Below the pieces are notes generated by a model. The model was not told where the DNA came from and did no database searches. It was given only the letters and a program-made list of their open reading frames with translations. Source: Welwitschia mirabilis (taxonomy: Eukaryota; Gnetophyta; Gnetopsida; Welwitschiales). From it: a DNA stretch of 41,861 bases. The translations under genes and the position numbers were made by a program. Positions 1 to 11,839 of this stretch are shown in pieces. The stretch covers positions 274,783,098 through 274,824,958 of the forward strand of contig JBOZIK010000001.1 of NCBI GenBank assembly GCA_051453625.1, written 5' to 3'. The number at the start of each line of letters is the position of its first letter. Within the stretch, counting starts at the first letter, position 1.

Positions 1-1624
1 AAAATAATACTATTAGAAATAAAAGAAAACATGAATTATTAGCCTTAATCTTAAGTCTTGAAATTTGGGACATGACAAAAGACATAGTGCTTGAATAGGT
101 CAATATTATGTAAGTGAAGAGACCTTTTTGAAGATAGCAATAGTAATAACTAATAGAAACATCATTTTCTTATGGGGATTATTAAAACCCAAATTGAAGC
201 AATCATGTTATATTTTATTCAAAATCTGTAAAATGAAGCATTCATATCATATCCACAGTGATCGAGTCAACTTCTAAGTAGATTACTAGAGGATACTTTC
301 AAACAATTATAAATACATAAGTAGTTACTAATAATAAACAGTCTAAAATTAATAACCAAATAGCCAAAACTCTCTGATGTCTAGAACAAGAAATGAGCTA
401 ACTTTTTCAAACTACCACCTACATATTTCTTACATTTAATGAGAGAAAGGAAAAAAAAAGCTTCTTACCTACCTTGTTTCTAATTCAAAAGTGTAAATAC
501 TATTGAACAACTAGGTTAAGTTAAGAGGGTCCTTACTATCTCACTTAAAGTAGGTATCCAAATTAATGAACATGTCTAATCACCTAGAGAGGATACTTTT
601 ACTTTATGATCCTTATCTAAAATAACACTTGAAATTGAAAAAGATAAATAAGATGACTTCTAGAAATTTAAACATGAGAAACTACAAAATCCCCATTTCC
701 TAAACATCTTACATCATTAGGAAAGAAATAGCTTAAACAAGAAAATCTAAAAATATATAACTAAGTTGAGGTTAATATTCCATTTCTGAATGCAATCAAG
801 CAAGTTTCATATTATGATAAATTCCTTAAAGATATGTGTATAATAAATAGAAAAATAAATATAAAGAAAATCTCTTTTTTAGCATAATAAGTAAGTGCTA
901 TAGTTTAAAAGAAATTTCCACACGAGTTTAATTATCCTAGTTTTTAAACTAATTTGTGTAATATGGGAAAATAAGAAAATAGACAGAGCATCATTAGCAT
1001 TATGGATGAATGTGAAACTAATGCTTTATCCACTATATATTAGAACTTTGATTGAAAAGATTAAAGAAAATAAAAATAACACTACAATATTCTAATTAAT
1101 GAATCAAGATACCTAAAGAAATAATAAAAGACATATGGGTTTAGATCAACAAATTTTACTACTCTATAGATTTTATAATTTAGAAATGAAAATTAACTTA
1201 AGAAATTTCCTCTTATCCTAGAAAGATCATTCCTAATCACCTATAACTTCCTTATCAATTAAAAAGTGGAGTAGTAAATAGGTCATTTAGAAACATGGAT
1301 ATAAAGTTAATCTAATGATAAAAAAATATAGATAACTTGAAATATGTGAACTTAATTGAGACTTATGAATCAGCAGTTCACATAACTCTATTTATAAATC
1401 AATTAAACCATTGTTTCATATACCTAAAAGCCAAGCCTACCTTAATAAGCATATGCAAAGTAAACCTATTAAACCTAATGACCTAGTTTTATTATATGAT
1501 TTAAACTATCTCACAATTTCTAATGAATTCATATCTAAATAGATGAATCCTTTTCAAGTATTAGAGATGTTTTCTCATGGTGTTATTTAGATTTTAATCC
1601 TTAAGAAGAAAACATTCTTTCAAG
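1..1624. other. AT-rich intergenic sequence, nothing recognised
   Basis: No reading frame of useful length survives on either strand, and I recognise no protein motif, RNA gene or tandem repeat. Stops are dense in all frames and CpG is rare, as expected for old methylated repeat-derived plant DNA. It may be decayed transposon sequence, but I see no diagnostic terminus. Confidence 0.5.
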
Positions 1625-2235
1625 NNNNNNNNNNNNNNNNNNNNNNNNNNNNNNNNNNNNNNNNNNNNNNNNNNNNNNNNNNNNNNNNNNNNNNNNNNNN
1701 NNNNNNNNNNNNNNNNNNNNNNNNNNNNNNNNNNNNNNNNNNNNNNNNNNNNNNNNNNNNNNNNNNNNNNNNNNNNNNNNNNNNNNNNNNNNNNNNNNNN
1801 NNNNNNNNNNNNNNNNNNNNNNNNNNNNNNNNNNNNNNNNNNNNNNNNNNNNNNNNNNNNNNNNNNNNNNNNNNNNNNNNNNNNNNNNNNNNNNNNNNNN
1901 NNNNNNNNNNNNNNNNNNNNNNNNNNNNNNNNNNNNNNNNNNNNNNNNNNNNNNNNNNNNNNNNNNNNNNNNNNNNNNNNNNNNNNNNNNNNNNNNNNNN
2001 NNNNNNNNNNNNNNNNNNNNNNNNNNNNNNNNNNNNNNNNNNNNNNNNNNNNNNNNNNNNNNNNNNNNNNNNNNNNNNNNNNNNNNNNNNNNNNNNNNNN
2101 NNNNNNNNNNNNNNNNNNNNNNNNNNNNNNNNNNNNNNNNNNNNNNNNNNNNNNNNNNNNNNNNNNNNNNNNNNNNNNNNNNNNNNNNNNNNNNNNNNNN
2201 NNNNNNNNNNNNNNNNNNNNNNNNNNNNNNNNNNN
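1625..2235. other. Assembly gap, 611 N
   Basis: Run of unknown bases. The irregular length suggests an estimated size. The flanks show no shared end sequence, so nothing can be said about the content. Confidence 0.98.
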
Positions 2236-2928
2236 TTTTATGAATCTATTCTTTAGGACCATGACTTTGACCACTCTCCCTTATTCTAGAGCTAAGGAAA
2301 TTAAAATATAAGAAGAACAAGAACAAGAATAAATTAAATGAAGTTAAAAATAATATTATTTAATAGATAAAATTTAGATGATGTTAGGTCCTAAATTTTA
2401 TTCTTGACTAAAACCTCGAATTAAGATAAGTATGTAGTTCATTTAGTTTACGTTATAAGACTTCAATCCTTTAGCACCTTCCACTGCTTACTTGATTAAG
2501 GATTTATTTAATGAAGGAATTCTTAAATAAATATTTTAACTTTTTTGTGCATATCATTCCTCATATTCCATATAGACTTTGAAGTGATTATGATCTTAAA
2601 TATATCTAATAGTCCTTACATGTAAGGTTGAATTTTTGGACTTTGAAGATGTGGTAAAGAGTTGTATATGATATGGGAAAGACAAGAAAGAATCTGAAAC
2701 ATTTACATAGGAAGGATGCATGCTATAAATACAAAAGGCCTCCATGACATCTATTCATCTTCATGAGGGTGACTACAAATATAAAACCCTTGAGTGACCA
2801 TTTCTACCAATGGAAAGATACAAGTATGTATATGAAACTCTTCATATAAAGGATTTCTTATTTAGGAAAAAGGTTAAGCAATTTGACTTAAGGGAAAAAA
2901 ATAATAAAGAAAAGAAAGGTTGGATGGA

Positions 2929-2958
2929 GGGGAGGTATTGGGGAAAAAAAGGGGAGGG
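2929..2958 (+). other. G-quadruplex motif in a polypurine tract
   Basis: Four G runs (2929-2932, 2940-2943, 2951-2954, 2956-2958) are separated by loops of 7, 7 and 1 bases. This satisfies the standard G3+ loop 1-7 pattern. It lies in an almost pure purine stretch (about 2905-2960) in otherwise very AT-rich DNA and inside the minisatellite region. It could also be a retrotransposon polypurine tract, but no LTR start follows it. Confidence 0.6.
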
Positions 2959-3180
2959 ATTATGAAATAAAAGCACCTTCCTATGGGAAGGACACTTATA
3001 ATTGAAGACATTCACTTACATAAAGTCATATACATTATATGTTGAGGACCTCTACCTTTGTAAGGAAGTTACACATTGTACAAGATAAAGACCTTTACTT
3101 TGAGGGAAAAGATACATACTATACAAGAAAAAAATCTTCATGTTAAATGTAGCTTAGTCCCAAACACTTTCCCACCATAA

Positions 3181-3202
3181 AAATAACAATAATAATAATA
3201 AA
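3181..3202. repeat. AAT-type microsatellite
   Basis: Short run of AAT/ATA trinucleotides followed by A-rich sequence. A similar AAT-rich stretch lies at about 3728-3760. Confidence 0.6.
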
Positions 3203-3589
3203 GAAAGAAATAAAAAGGATCTTTATGGTACATATACACTATGATAATGATACACTTTGTAGAATACCTTCATGTTTATGAGGAAAATACATGTTATATA
3301 GTTTAAAGGCGTCCATACCATAATAATCTATTATTGGGTTGACATATGTATCCAATGAGCGTACTTCTGAAAACTAGACAATTGGCATGGAAATGCATTA
3401 GTTGTACTAGTTTTGAAAAATTGGGACTTTTATGAGTATCAGTTTCTAAGAAGATTGCTAGTTAGTATATGGAGATATAGATATGAATATCTTTATGAAT
3501 ATAGCTGAGCTACAAGTGAATACCTCATATACCGCCATACTTATGGCACATTTTGGCTTAGTTCTTCTATATGAAGTATAGTCATATTT

Positions 3590-4053
3590 ATATTATAAGC
3601 AAGTTAACATATTTTAATGACAATTACTAAGCCAGTTAATAAAACACAAGATAACATATTTCATTTCATATTCAAAAGATGTAATCTTTTCATCTAGTAG
3701 AATATAATATAAATATGAATATTAAAAAATAAAAATAATAATCAATTAATAATAATAATACATTAGATAATAAGAAGTATGATGAAATACTAAATGTCAT
3801 ATTTTCAACTTAGGCAAGTGGTTCATTTATAACCAACCTCCCTAAGTATGATTATGAAACATTAATTGTAATGTTAATTCATTATTGATTATTTAATTTT
3901 ATACATACATACATATATATATACATATATATATAGCTTCTTTTATCTTTGTTGTTACAATGTCCACATAAGTTGCTTCTGCATCAACTTATGATATAGT
4001 AATAGAGCATTCCTATGTCCTATTTTGCTTTTGTACACTTAACACTACCAACA
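3590..4053 (+). repeat. LTR of family X, copy 1 (uninterrupted)
   Basis: This stretch aligns with 6897-7250 and then continues with 15292-15467. That gives two copies of one sequence in the same orientation, the second split by another element. Shared landmarks are AAGTTAACATATT at the left, GAAGTATGATGAAATA in the middle and GTGGTTCAT further right. It ends directly before a tRNA-iMet-like primer-binding site, which marks it as the right part of an LTR read on the + strand. No clear TG start is visible, so the left boundary is approximate. It contains a TACA/TA microsatellite that copy 2 lacks. Confidence 0.6.
3901..3935. repeat. (TACA)n/(TA)n microsatellite
   Basis: TACATACATA passes into TA repeats with one TACA interruption. 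It lies inside LTR X copy 1 near the point where copy 2 carries the Athila/Tat-like insertion. Confidence 0.85.
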
Positions 4054-4139
4054 TGATATTAGACCATACCTATTTTTTCACATTCCAACATGCTATCAAA
4101 TTATACCTACTCTTCCAAGTTCTAACATGATATAAAATT
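4054..4139 (+). repeat. Primer-binding-site region of X copy 1, triplicated at 37 bp
   Basis: TGATATTAGACC at 4054 is a degraded form of TGGTATCAGAGC, the site complementary to the 3' end of initiator-Met tRNA. The same context (AACATG, then TAT) recurs with TG at 4091 and 4128, an exact 37-bp period. Between the motifs a spacer of the type ATACCTA-YTCTTCCAA-TTCT is repeated. The same three-fold 37-bp spacing is seen in copy 2 (15468, 15505, 15542), so the triplication predates the separation of the copies. Confidence 0.55.
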
Positions 4140-4345
4140 TAAAGGCTTTAAGTTCTAAGATAAATTTAATGAAACATCAAGTTCAAAGCTAAAGGTTTTA
4201 AATTTTGAGATGAATCTAACAAAACATTAGGTTGAGAGCTAAAGGTTTTAATTCTAAGTAAACTTGATAAAACATCAAGCTTAAGGACAAAGGTTGTAGT
4301 TCTAGTATGATGATGACATATGTAATGAAGCTCTAGGTTCAGAAC
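4140..4345 (+). repeat. Tandem repeat, unit 50 bp, about four copies
   Basis: Units at 4140-4189, 4190-4239, 4240-4288 and a weaker one at 4289-4345. Each starts (T)AAAGGTTTTAA-like, passes through a TCTAAGATRAA-type stretch and ends near AAACATCAAG-TT-AAAGC. It directly follows the primer-site repeats of X copy 1, so it lies in the untranslated leader of that element if X is a retrotransposon. It is not visible after X copy 2. Confidence 0.75.
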
Positions 4346-6896
4346 TTGATAATTTCATCTAGAAGTAAAAGTGATAGTAAGATAAAACATTTGTTAACAA
4401 ACTCTAAAAGTAGTTACAATACAAGGTTATGGATATGAATGGAGTAAAATTAAGTTATCTATTTTATTAACTAATGTTGGTAATCAAATATAATTTATAA
4501 TGGAAGTTGTAATTTGAACCAACATCATAATGATTCATTTAAAACCAAAAATATAAAAGAAAGAAAGTAAAGTTTATTTTATACCTAGTGATATGGAAAC
4601 AAAGTTATAGAAGATAAAGTAACTAATCCCAAGATAAACTAGTTCTTACAGCATGCATGATTCATAATTTATAAGAAATCAAAAATGTCCCCATTGGGGA
4701 TCAGTGCCTTGTAATTTTAGCTAATAAGGCTAAAGAGACAAATTGTGAACATTGAAACACAGATCAATAAGATTAAAAGGGATATTTCCACCTATTAAGC
4801 AATAAAATACGATAAAGCACCAGAAGATAAGAATGAAATTTATTTCACATCCAAAGTACTATGATCCTATGTTATAGAATTTCAAAATAACCAAGTCAAC
4901 TTTGACAAGATATACAAGCTAGGCATGCTAGGAATGTTTTACAAACATCTTCCAAATAACCTAGTGATAAAGCTATGAAACTAGAAAATCTAAAACGTAG
5001 TTGATGCAATGATATTCCTAATAAATAAAGATAAACTTTCCTAAATACCAGAGTACCTAGCTTAAAGGCCAAAATGATATAAGAAGCCATAATTTATTTT
5101 TCAACAAAATAATAAGATTCTCTTTTTCCCTTCTTACTTTCTAAAACACTATTAGATCAAAAAAATTTTGGCATCACCCTAGTTTATTTTCTTTTACAAA
5201 TGATATGAAAGTATACTTTAAGATGTACACTTTTCAAAATTAATATTTCATGATTCACCAAATTTGATAATAAATGTACTTATCAAATTGGATAAAGGTT
5301 AATTTAATTAAGACTTCAAAATTAGTTGAAATTTCCATGGTGAAATCCCCAAAATTGGTCTATAAAAAGGCTAAATATAACCATTCTATTTTGCTTTTCT
5401 TTCCTTTGTGAAGTTGAAGTCTATCAATATGAAGTGTTATGGTTATAATTTCCTACATCCTACAAAGTAATTCTATAATCTAGTAAGTCCCTTTTAAATC
5501 CTCTAAAACTCTATTCTTTATCAAAAGTGTGTTATTGTTTACTATTCTTTTTATTCTTTCCTAGCTATTCAATGCATTAATTCTTTATTGAACCTAAAGA
5601 AATTTTTCATAATAATATTTTAAAAGAGTACAAGTAGAAATATTTTAGATTTCCTAATAAGCATGCTTATAAAAGTGTTACTAAGAAGAATACTAGATAT
5701 TAATATGTTCATAACTGATATAAGAACAAACAAGTTCAATGAAAGTAAAAGATTAAAAACTCTATAAGAAGAATGAATATTAGATATATAAGGCATAAAT
5801 ATGTTAGCTAAAATATGTTGGAAAGACCTTGATGCTACAACAACAAGAATTAATCATTTAAATTGTTCCATGTAAATTATGAGAACTTGGTCATTTCTTA
5901 TGACACTAACATATCAAGGATATTTATGACAATTATTCATCATGATATCAGCCATAACAAACCAGCAAAAAGAAGAATTGATAAAAATGAAGGAAGACAA
6001 TAGGACATTGTCATAAAAATATACTAAAGTAAGACAATAAAAATACTTTAGCAACAACTCAACAAATTAAGACAAAGATGCACTCTTATAGTAACTTGGC
6101 CAAATATAGTTCTAGGTCACTTAACTTTAAGGGAAGAATAAATAGATCTCTCAAGTAAGAGATGAAAGACATTAAAAACCTAATCAATCATAAATAACCA
6201 TTAATCAACTTTAAGCCTAAATCAAGAAACTATATTACATAAACTTAAATAACCTAAACAAAGTATTGCAAATTTGAGCCCATCGAACCAAATCATCTAG
6301 TAAAAAATATATCAATAAACTAGGTTGACTTGAAGATATGATAAACTAGTTGCTAAAATAAAATTAATTTTATTACATTAGATAAAATTTTATTTCACTT
6401 TATCTTACATGTTTACCTTGTAAAATTCACTTTTTACTAACGTAACGATAAAAAAAAGTTGTACAAAGTACCTGTATTTATGTTATTTTATGACTTTATC
6501 TAGGGACAAAACAAGCCCTTACATAAGACAAATACTTGAAAAATTCATAACATGTCATCTTCCATGAAATAATTTTTTAGTTTAAGACAAAAAAAATTAA
6601 AGCAAAAGTATTAAAGTAATATGAAGTACTAAAATAGCTATCAACTAAAAGAATATATTATGATGAAATAAGCTACCTTAAAAAACTAAAAGTAATGAAG
6701 TTTTAAAAAAAAAAAAATTATGATTTTACTTATTCACAAAGACAAACCATGAGATGAAGTAGTTTTAATATGATTTTAAATATGATAAAATAAAATGAAG
6801 AATAATAAAGAAATTTAAAGAGGATAAAAATTAAAAGACAAAGATGAGGTAAGTTTCGACGAATCCAAAAAATTGTAAAACCAAGTTAAAATTAAA
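4346..6896. other. Unassigned AT-rich sequence
   Basis: No coding signal that I recognise. The longest open stretch, on the minus strand at 4896-5090, shows no conserved motif. A TATAAAAAGG box at 5361-5370 followed by a pyrimidine-rich stretch looks like an LTR promoter, but I find no second copy of it in the window. It is most likely decayed internal sequence of family X or other elements. Confidence 0.4.
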
Positions 6897-7259
6897 GATA
6901 ATATTTAACAAGTTAACATATTTGATAAGATAATTATTAACTAGATTAACAAAGTCTGAAATAATATGTTTCATTTCATATTCAAAATATGTAACCTTTC
7001 TATCTAGCAAAACACCATATAGATCAAGAAGAGTAAAAGTAATAATGAATTGATGATATCAATTTTATTAAATTAGAAGAAGTATGATGAAATATTTAAA
7101 CTCATAAGCCTAAATTGAAAAATCATAACCCTAAGTAAAGACTTAGGTAGGTGGTTCATCTATGAATAATTACTTAAATACGATCACTAAATATTATTTG
7201 TAATATCCATTTATTATTGATTACTTAATTAAATGTTATTAAATATTTCTTGTAATGTG
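6897..7259 (+). repeat. LTR of family X, copy 2, left part
   Basis: Homologous to 3590-3900 in the same orientation, sharing AAGTTAACATATT, GAAGTATGATGAAATA and GTGGTTCAT. The homology breaks off at about 7250-7260 and resumes at 15292. The Athila/Tat-like element occupies the space between. Confidence 0.65.
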
Positions 7260-8614
7260 ATCATTTTTTTATAGTGTCCGGATTTAAAACTAAGCTTGTA
7301 CCTAGTTATCATTCTATCTTAGGGATAACATGGGTAGTCGATGAGAATTTACACTTCTTAAACTTGATGCAAGTCACAAAATTTAAGAAAATAAAAGAAA
7401 GAAGTGATTTTTAGAGTTATGGTTGAACCTTCAATTGAGAGAAGATGGAAGTAACCTAGCTCCAAAGTATCATTGATTTACTGTTAAGCAATCCTTCACT
7501 ATAATCTTATCTAATTTCTTTCAACAATACACTTAAAACCCTCAAGTGTTTTAGCTTAGATCATGATGATGTAATCTCATTCACCATATGAGTAATGATG
7601 AACTCAATTGTCACTTGATCCTCTAAGTCTTAAACAATAATAGAAAGTAAGAACCCTAAGAACTTATGTTCTATAAAGTTAAAAGACTTAAATTAAGTAT
7701 TAAAATAGCTCACTCAAATGTAATAAAGCTTTAATGATTAAGTTGCTTCTTAAACATTTCAAATACAAAATAACTCATGAGTTCAAATAAAAGGCGAACA
7801 ACTTAGGTATCACAAAAATAAAAGCACTTTATAATAATGGAAGAAAGATGTTAGAAAAACTCCTCAATAATACTTGAAGACTCGTTTACTCCCCCAAAGA
7901 GTTCCTTATAAAACTATCGCAACTGACGCTTCAAGGTACTATAATTCTCCAAAGCTAAAGATGATATAATGAAGGGTTCAAAACCCTTTATATAAAGACA
8001 TAGGGGTGAGGTGTGGTTATAAGACCTTGGATTATAATGGCAGGTGAATAGTTACATAATTATGACATTACATAGGATGATTTATCTTATTTTTCAATTG
8101 ATAGATATTCCTATGATGATGCTAACACTTGACTTTAGAGTGTCGCAGCTACTGCCAAATATTGTCATAACCATGTATCTCCACCATCATCCTACTTAAT
8201 AGTGTCACATATTGCTTTGCAAGTCCTTGTCATTACCACCACTTCTCATCAAGAATGCAATTTATTTTTGATGTGAAATTTGACCAAGTCCATAACTACA
8301 TTTGATTTAATTCTTAATGACAAGCCAAGAATGTGAGTTTGAAGGTATTTTATGTAGACAGACAAATGACGCTGGTGATCCTCAAGGGCGGCACCGATGT
8401 ATTAGCTCTGATGATCTTCATTTTAAGTGATGTCCTTTAATTTAGCATAATAAACCTAAAAATGTCATATAAAATGGGATAAATTCATGATTATTATAAA
8501 AATTAATAGAAGACATAATTTTATGATAAAAATTAACTATATTAATGTCTTCCATTAAGATTATTTAGTTATTTAACTTGATCATAATGTTAATTTTTTT
8601 AACATATTAATACA
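7260..8614 (-). repeat. 3' LTR of the Athila/Tat-like element
   Basis: Direct repeat of 13811-15291. In element orientation it starts TGTATTAATATG next to the polypurine tract. The terminal CA at its other end is eroded, so the left edge is uncertain by about 5 bp. Length is about 1,355 bp. The right LTR is about 1,348 bp once its false gap and duplicated overlap are discounted. The two LTRs differ at many sites, so insertion is old. Confidence 0.85.
7986..7997 (-). promoter_or_regulatory. LTR TATA box
   Basis: TTTATATAAAGGG is read on the minus strand within the 3' LTR. The matching place in the 5' LTR (14666-14673) reads TATAAAAT, so both LTRs keep a TATA-like box. In element orientation U3 would run from 8614 to about 7998, with the transcript start near 7960. 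Both LTRs are old and probably silent. Confidence 0.5.
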
Positions 8615-8620
8615 CCCCCT
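8615..8620 (-). other. Polypurine tract next to the 3' LTR
   Basis: On the minus strand AGGGGG directly precedes the TGT start of the 3' LTR, the usual place of the plus-strand primer in LTR retrotransposons. It is short and probably eroded. Confidence 0.5.
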
Positions 8621-8814
8621 AAATAGTATTTTACTAGTGTCTTAGTAAAAAGTTGATGATGAAATGATTAAACATAGAAAAATTATCTATGTCAAAAGAA
8701 CTCAAGTATATGAATGATATAAAAATTTTATGACTAATTTTCTATAATTAATACACAAAATAAAAGATTTTGTTGTTAAAACTAGATGTCGTACCCTCTA
8801 GCCAAAGCTCAACC

Positions 8815-8880
8815 TTATTCTCAAAGTTTATGGTGAAAATTTTTTAAGTCATTTGAGAACATAAGCCTTAGAAAGAATTG
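8815..8880 (-). pseudogene. Integrase C-terminal (GPY/F-like) remnant
   Basis: One minus-strand frame reads LMFSNDLKNFHHKL followed by two stops. It lines up with the gypsy integrase tail pattern in which a hydrophobic stretch is followed by L-K-x-F-P-G-K-L-R-S-R-W-x-G-P-F. The stops fall where arginine codons are expected, consistent with CGA-to-TGA changes. The place, between protease and 3' LTR, is right for the end of pol. The match is short, so this is a reasoned identification. Confidence 0.4.
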
Positions 8881-9220
8881 TAAAGAGTTCTTTTATTGAA
8901 AACCATGCAAAATGATGTAACTAAGATAAGGATAAGAAAACATTAACTATGGTGAAATAATGTTCTATTAAGTGCTACGGGGAAGGTCAATTCATAAAAA
9001 TGGATCATGCCTTAGGAATTATTTCTCATGAAAACAAAGAAGTTAAATGAAGATGATAATTTATCAATAGACTAAACCATAAACCAATAAATAAATGAGT
9101 GAATTATCCTAAGTTAATAACCTTTTATTATATTTTTGTATTTTTACTGGATCACGATATCAACCAAATGAATTTTTAACCAAGTAACTAATATGAATTT
9201 TAAGAAATTGAAGCAAATCC

Positions 9221-10154
9221 NNNNNNNNNNNNNNNNNNNNNNNNNNNNNNNNNNNNNNNNNNNNNNNNNNNNNNNNNNNNNNNNNNNNNNNNNNNNNNNN
9301 NNNNNNNNNNNNNNNNNNNNNNNNNNNNNNNNNNNNNNNNNNNNNNNNNNNNNNNNNNNNNNNNNNNNNNNNNNNNNNNNNNNNNNNNNNNNNNNNNNNN
9401 NNNNNNNNNNNNNNNNNNNNNNNNNNNNNNNNNNNNNNNNNNNNNNNNNNNNNNNNNNNNNNNNNNNNNNNNNNNNNNNNNNNNNNNNNNNNNNNNNNNN
9501 NNNNNNNNNNNNNNNNNNNNNNNNNNNNNNNNNNNNNNNNNNNNNNNNNNNNNNNNNNNNNNNNNNNNNNNNNNNNNNNNNNNNNNNNNNNNNNNNNNNN
9601 NNNNNNNNNNNNNNNNNNNNNNNNNNNNNNNNNNNNNNNNNNNNNNNNNNNNNNNNNNNNNNNNNNNNNNNNNNNNNNNNNNNNNNNNNNNNNNNNNNNN
9701 NNNNNNNNNNNNNNNNNNNNNNNNNNNNNNNNNNNNNNNNNNNNNNNNNNNNNNNNNNNNNNNNNNNNNNNNNNNNNNNNNNNNNNNNNNNNNNNNNNNN
9801 NNNNNNNNNNNNNNNNNNNNNNNNNNNNNNNNNNNNNNNNNNNNNNNNNNNNNNNNNNNNNNNNNNNNNNNNNNNNNNNNNNNNNNNNNNNNNNNNNNNN
9901 NNNNNNNNNNNNNNNNNNNNNNNNNNNNNNNNNNNNNNNNNNNNNNNNNNNNNNNNNNNNNNNNNNNNNNNNNNNNNNNNNNNNNNNNNNNNNNNNNNNN
10001 NNNNNNNNNNNNNNNNNNNNNNNNNNNNNNNNNNNNNNNNNNNNNNNNNNNNNNNNNNNNNNNNNNNNNNNNNNNNNNNNNNNNNNNNNNNNNNNNNNNN
10101 NNNNNNNNNNNNNNNNNNNNNNNNNNNNNNNNNNNNNNNNNNNNNNNNNNNNNN
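9221..10154. other. Assembly gap, 934 N, inside the retroelement
   Basis: Unknown bases between protease and integrase remnants. Even if fully coding, the gap is too short for complete reverse transcriptase, RNase H and integrase core domains. Confidence 0.98.
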
Positions 10155-10619
10155 GGAAATCTTATTCAAATTCACCTTTAATCATCACACTTGAAATAAG
10201 CGTAACTCTTCCTTAGAAACCCATAAGTGTGTAATTTCAACTATTACTTAAGTGATAACAAGATCATTTGTTATTGGTTTTTATTTAGGGGCCATTAACC
10301 TAGGTTAGTAACTCACAAAAGTTCATGGATTAATTTCTTAGGTAAATGACTTATGGGATTAATGAATTGATTTGACAATGGAGTTAAGTGTATTACAAGG
10401 TTTTAAATCGTGATGAGATGAGTGATAATGATGTGGTGGGGTGCTTATGAGAATATCATCCTTAGGTAAAACTTAGTTTTTAGGATGATTTATTATAGAA
10501 GACTCACAAGGGTTATGGCTATTAGGTTTAGAGTTTGATAAGTGATAACCATATGATAGCAAAAAATGGGAAATATTTATTTTGAGAAGAAAACATTCAA
10601 AGTTGCAATTTTTATTAAG
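10155..10619. other. Internal retroelement sequence, no recognisable coding
   Basis: This is where reverse transcriptase should begin after the protease, but I find no RT motif in any minus-strand frame. It is probably a deletion junction or heavily decayed sequence. Confidence 0.4.
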
Positions 10620-11119
10620 TTAATTAGCCTCTTCAAGATGGCCTAGTAATTTCATTATGTTAAAAATATTTAAATTCAAGGTTATGTTATTAAATGATAT
10701 CTTCAACTGATCATTCTTGCAATCAATTAAGATATTTGAAGTTGTGAGGAAAGGTCTTCCTAAAATGACAAACACTAAATTACATTTTGTTGTGTCCATC
10801 TCTAAAACTATGAAGTTCATGGGAAATAGTAGTTATTAACTTAAACTATCATATCTTCAACTATTTCTAAGGATGACTTTATAAAGTTGTCTAACAATTT
10901 TAATTGGATTTTAGTGTGTTTAAGATCATTTAAGCCAAGTTCCTTGTAAATATAATGGGGTGAAATATTGACATTTTCTTCTAAATCGAATAAAGCTTGC
11001 TAAATATTTTTGTCTTTAATTGTAATGCATATCATGGAGCAACTTAGATCTTTATACTTAGGTGGAAAATACTTTTGAATGATTTCACTATTTTGTTGGG
11101 CTAAGAATGCTTTGCTCTT
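10620..11119 (-). pseudogene. Gypsy pol aspartic protease remnant
   Basis: On the minus strand the frame opens with AFLAQQNSEIIQ-like sequence and FPPKYKDL. It passes an in-frame TAG at 11000-11002 and then the active-site region LFDLEENVN, where family members have L-L-D-L-G-A-S-V-N. NISPHYIYKELGLNDLK follows, then a second stop and a one-base frameshift near 10820. The C-terminal half, MNFIVLEMD to VILGRPFLTTSNILIDC and then LNLNIFNIMK, is an open 66-codon frame (10620-10820). ILGRPFL-T-N-I-C is diagnostic of the retropepsin of plant Athila/Tat-like gypsy elements. The lost glycine at the catalytic turn, two stops and a frameshift make it non-functional. Confidence 0.85.
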
Positions 11120-11839
11120 AACATCCATGCATTTTTTACGATGCACATGTATTTAAGGAATTTTGTGTATAAGAGCATATTTTTAATTACTTCTAAAGAG
11201 GCATGTTGATTTTGACTTCTTTGAAAATTTCTAAGGCCTCAAGTTATTTTTTTTTAATGTTCTCCTTCCTAAGACATTAGGAAAAAGTTAAAGGTTCTTT
11301 ATATGTGGGCAAAGACTCTTCTAAGCTTAGTACCTTTAATTTTTTCAAAGATTGAAAAAAAAAGTAAATATTTTTTATAATGATTTGTGTTTTTTTACTT
11401 TTTCCTATATTTAGATTTACTCTATGTTAACCCTTAGTTAATATCTATATCACTTCTAAGGTGAAATGCTTTGATTTGTTCTAGGTGGCTTGACCCTTCT
11501 TTAACAAACTTAACTTCCCTGAGATTTGGTTGAGCACTCATTAGGAGTTTTTCTAGGTATCTATGATTTAAGTAAAGAGAATATGCATTTTAATTTGTTG
11601 AACTAGTTAGAGGATTTAAAAGATAAATTGGGTGTTTTGCTCAAGTTTGATTAATAAAGAGATATGTTATTAAGGATAAAATCATGGTTTCGATTAATTT
11701 AGACTTGGTTTTCCATGAATTTATTTACGGGTTTCTTAAAATGGATGGATGGAGATGGTTTTTGGTTGTTGGATTAAAATGGATGGAATGAAAATGAAGA
11801 AAAAGAGTTTATTAATTAATTAATTTGATTATCCTACTT
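11120..11839 (-). pseudogene. Gag-pol linker region, decayed
   Basis: Lies between the end of gag and the protease. No open frame is left and I recognise no zinc knuckle. It is assigned to the element by position only. Confidence 0.4.

Larger units (their letters stand above)
2700..3325 (+). repeat. Degenerate minisatellite, unit about 44 bp
   Basis: A loosely repeated unit recurs. It has a purine-rich GAGGAAR stretch, then a TACAY..TATACAAGA-like stretch, then AAGACCTYCAY. The clearest copies are near 2707-2750, 3058-3100, 3101-3145 and 3270-3320. Spacing varies and the copies differ at many positions, so this is an old array broken by indels. Such arrays are common in non-coding parts of plant LTR retrotransposons, but no element ends are visible here. 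Boundaries are approximate. Confidence 0.45.

Noticed and set aside
5361-5370. TATA box with a following pyrimidine-rich leader-like stretch
   Set aside because: No second copy, LTR end or open frame nearby. TATA-like strings are frequent at this base composition.
9144-10194. Long open frames on both strands across the 934-N gap
   Set aside because: They consist almost entirely of unknown bases. Only a few terminal residues are real sequence. The same holds for frames over the gaps at 1625-2235 and 14289-14602.
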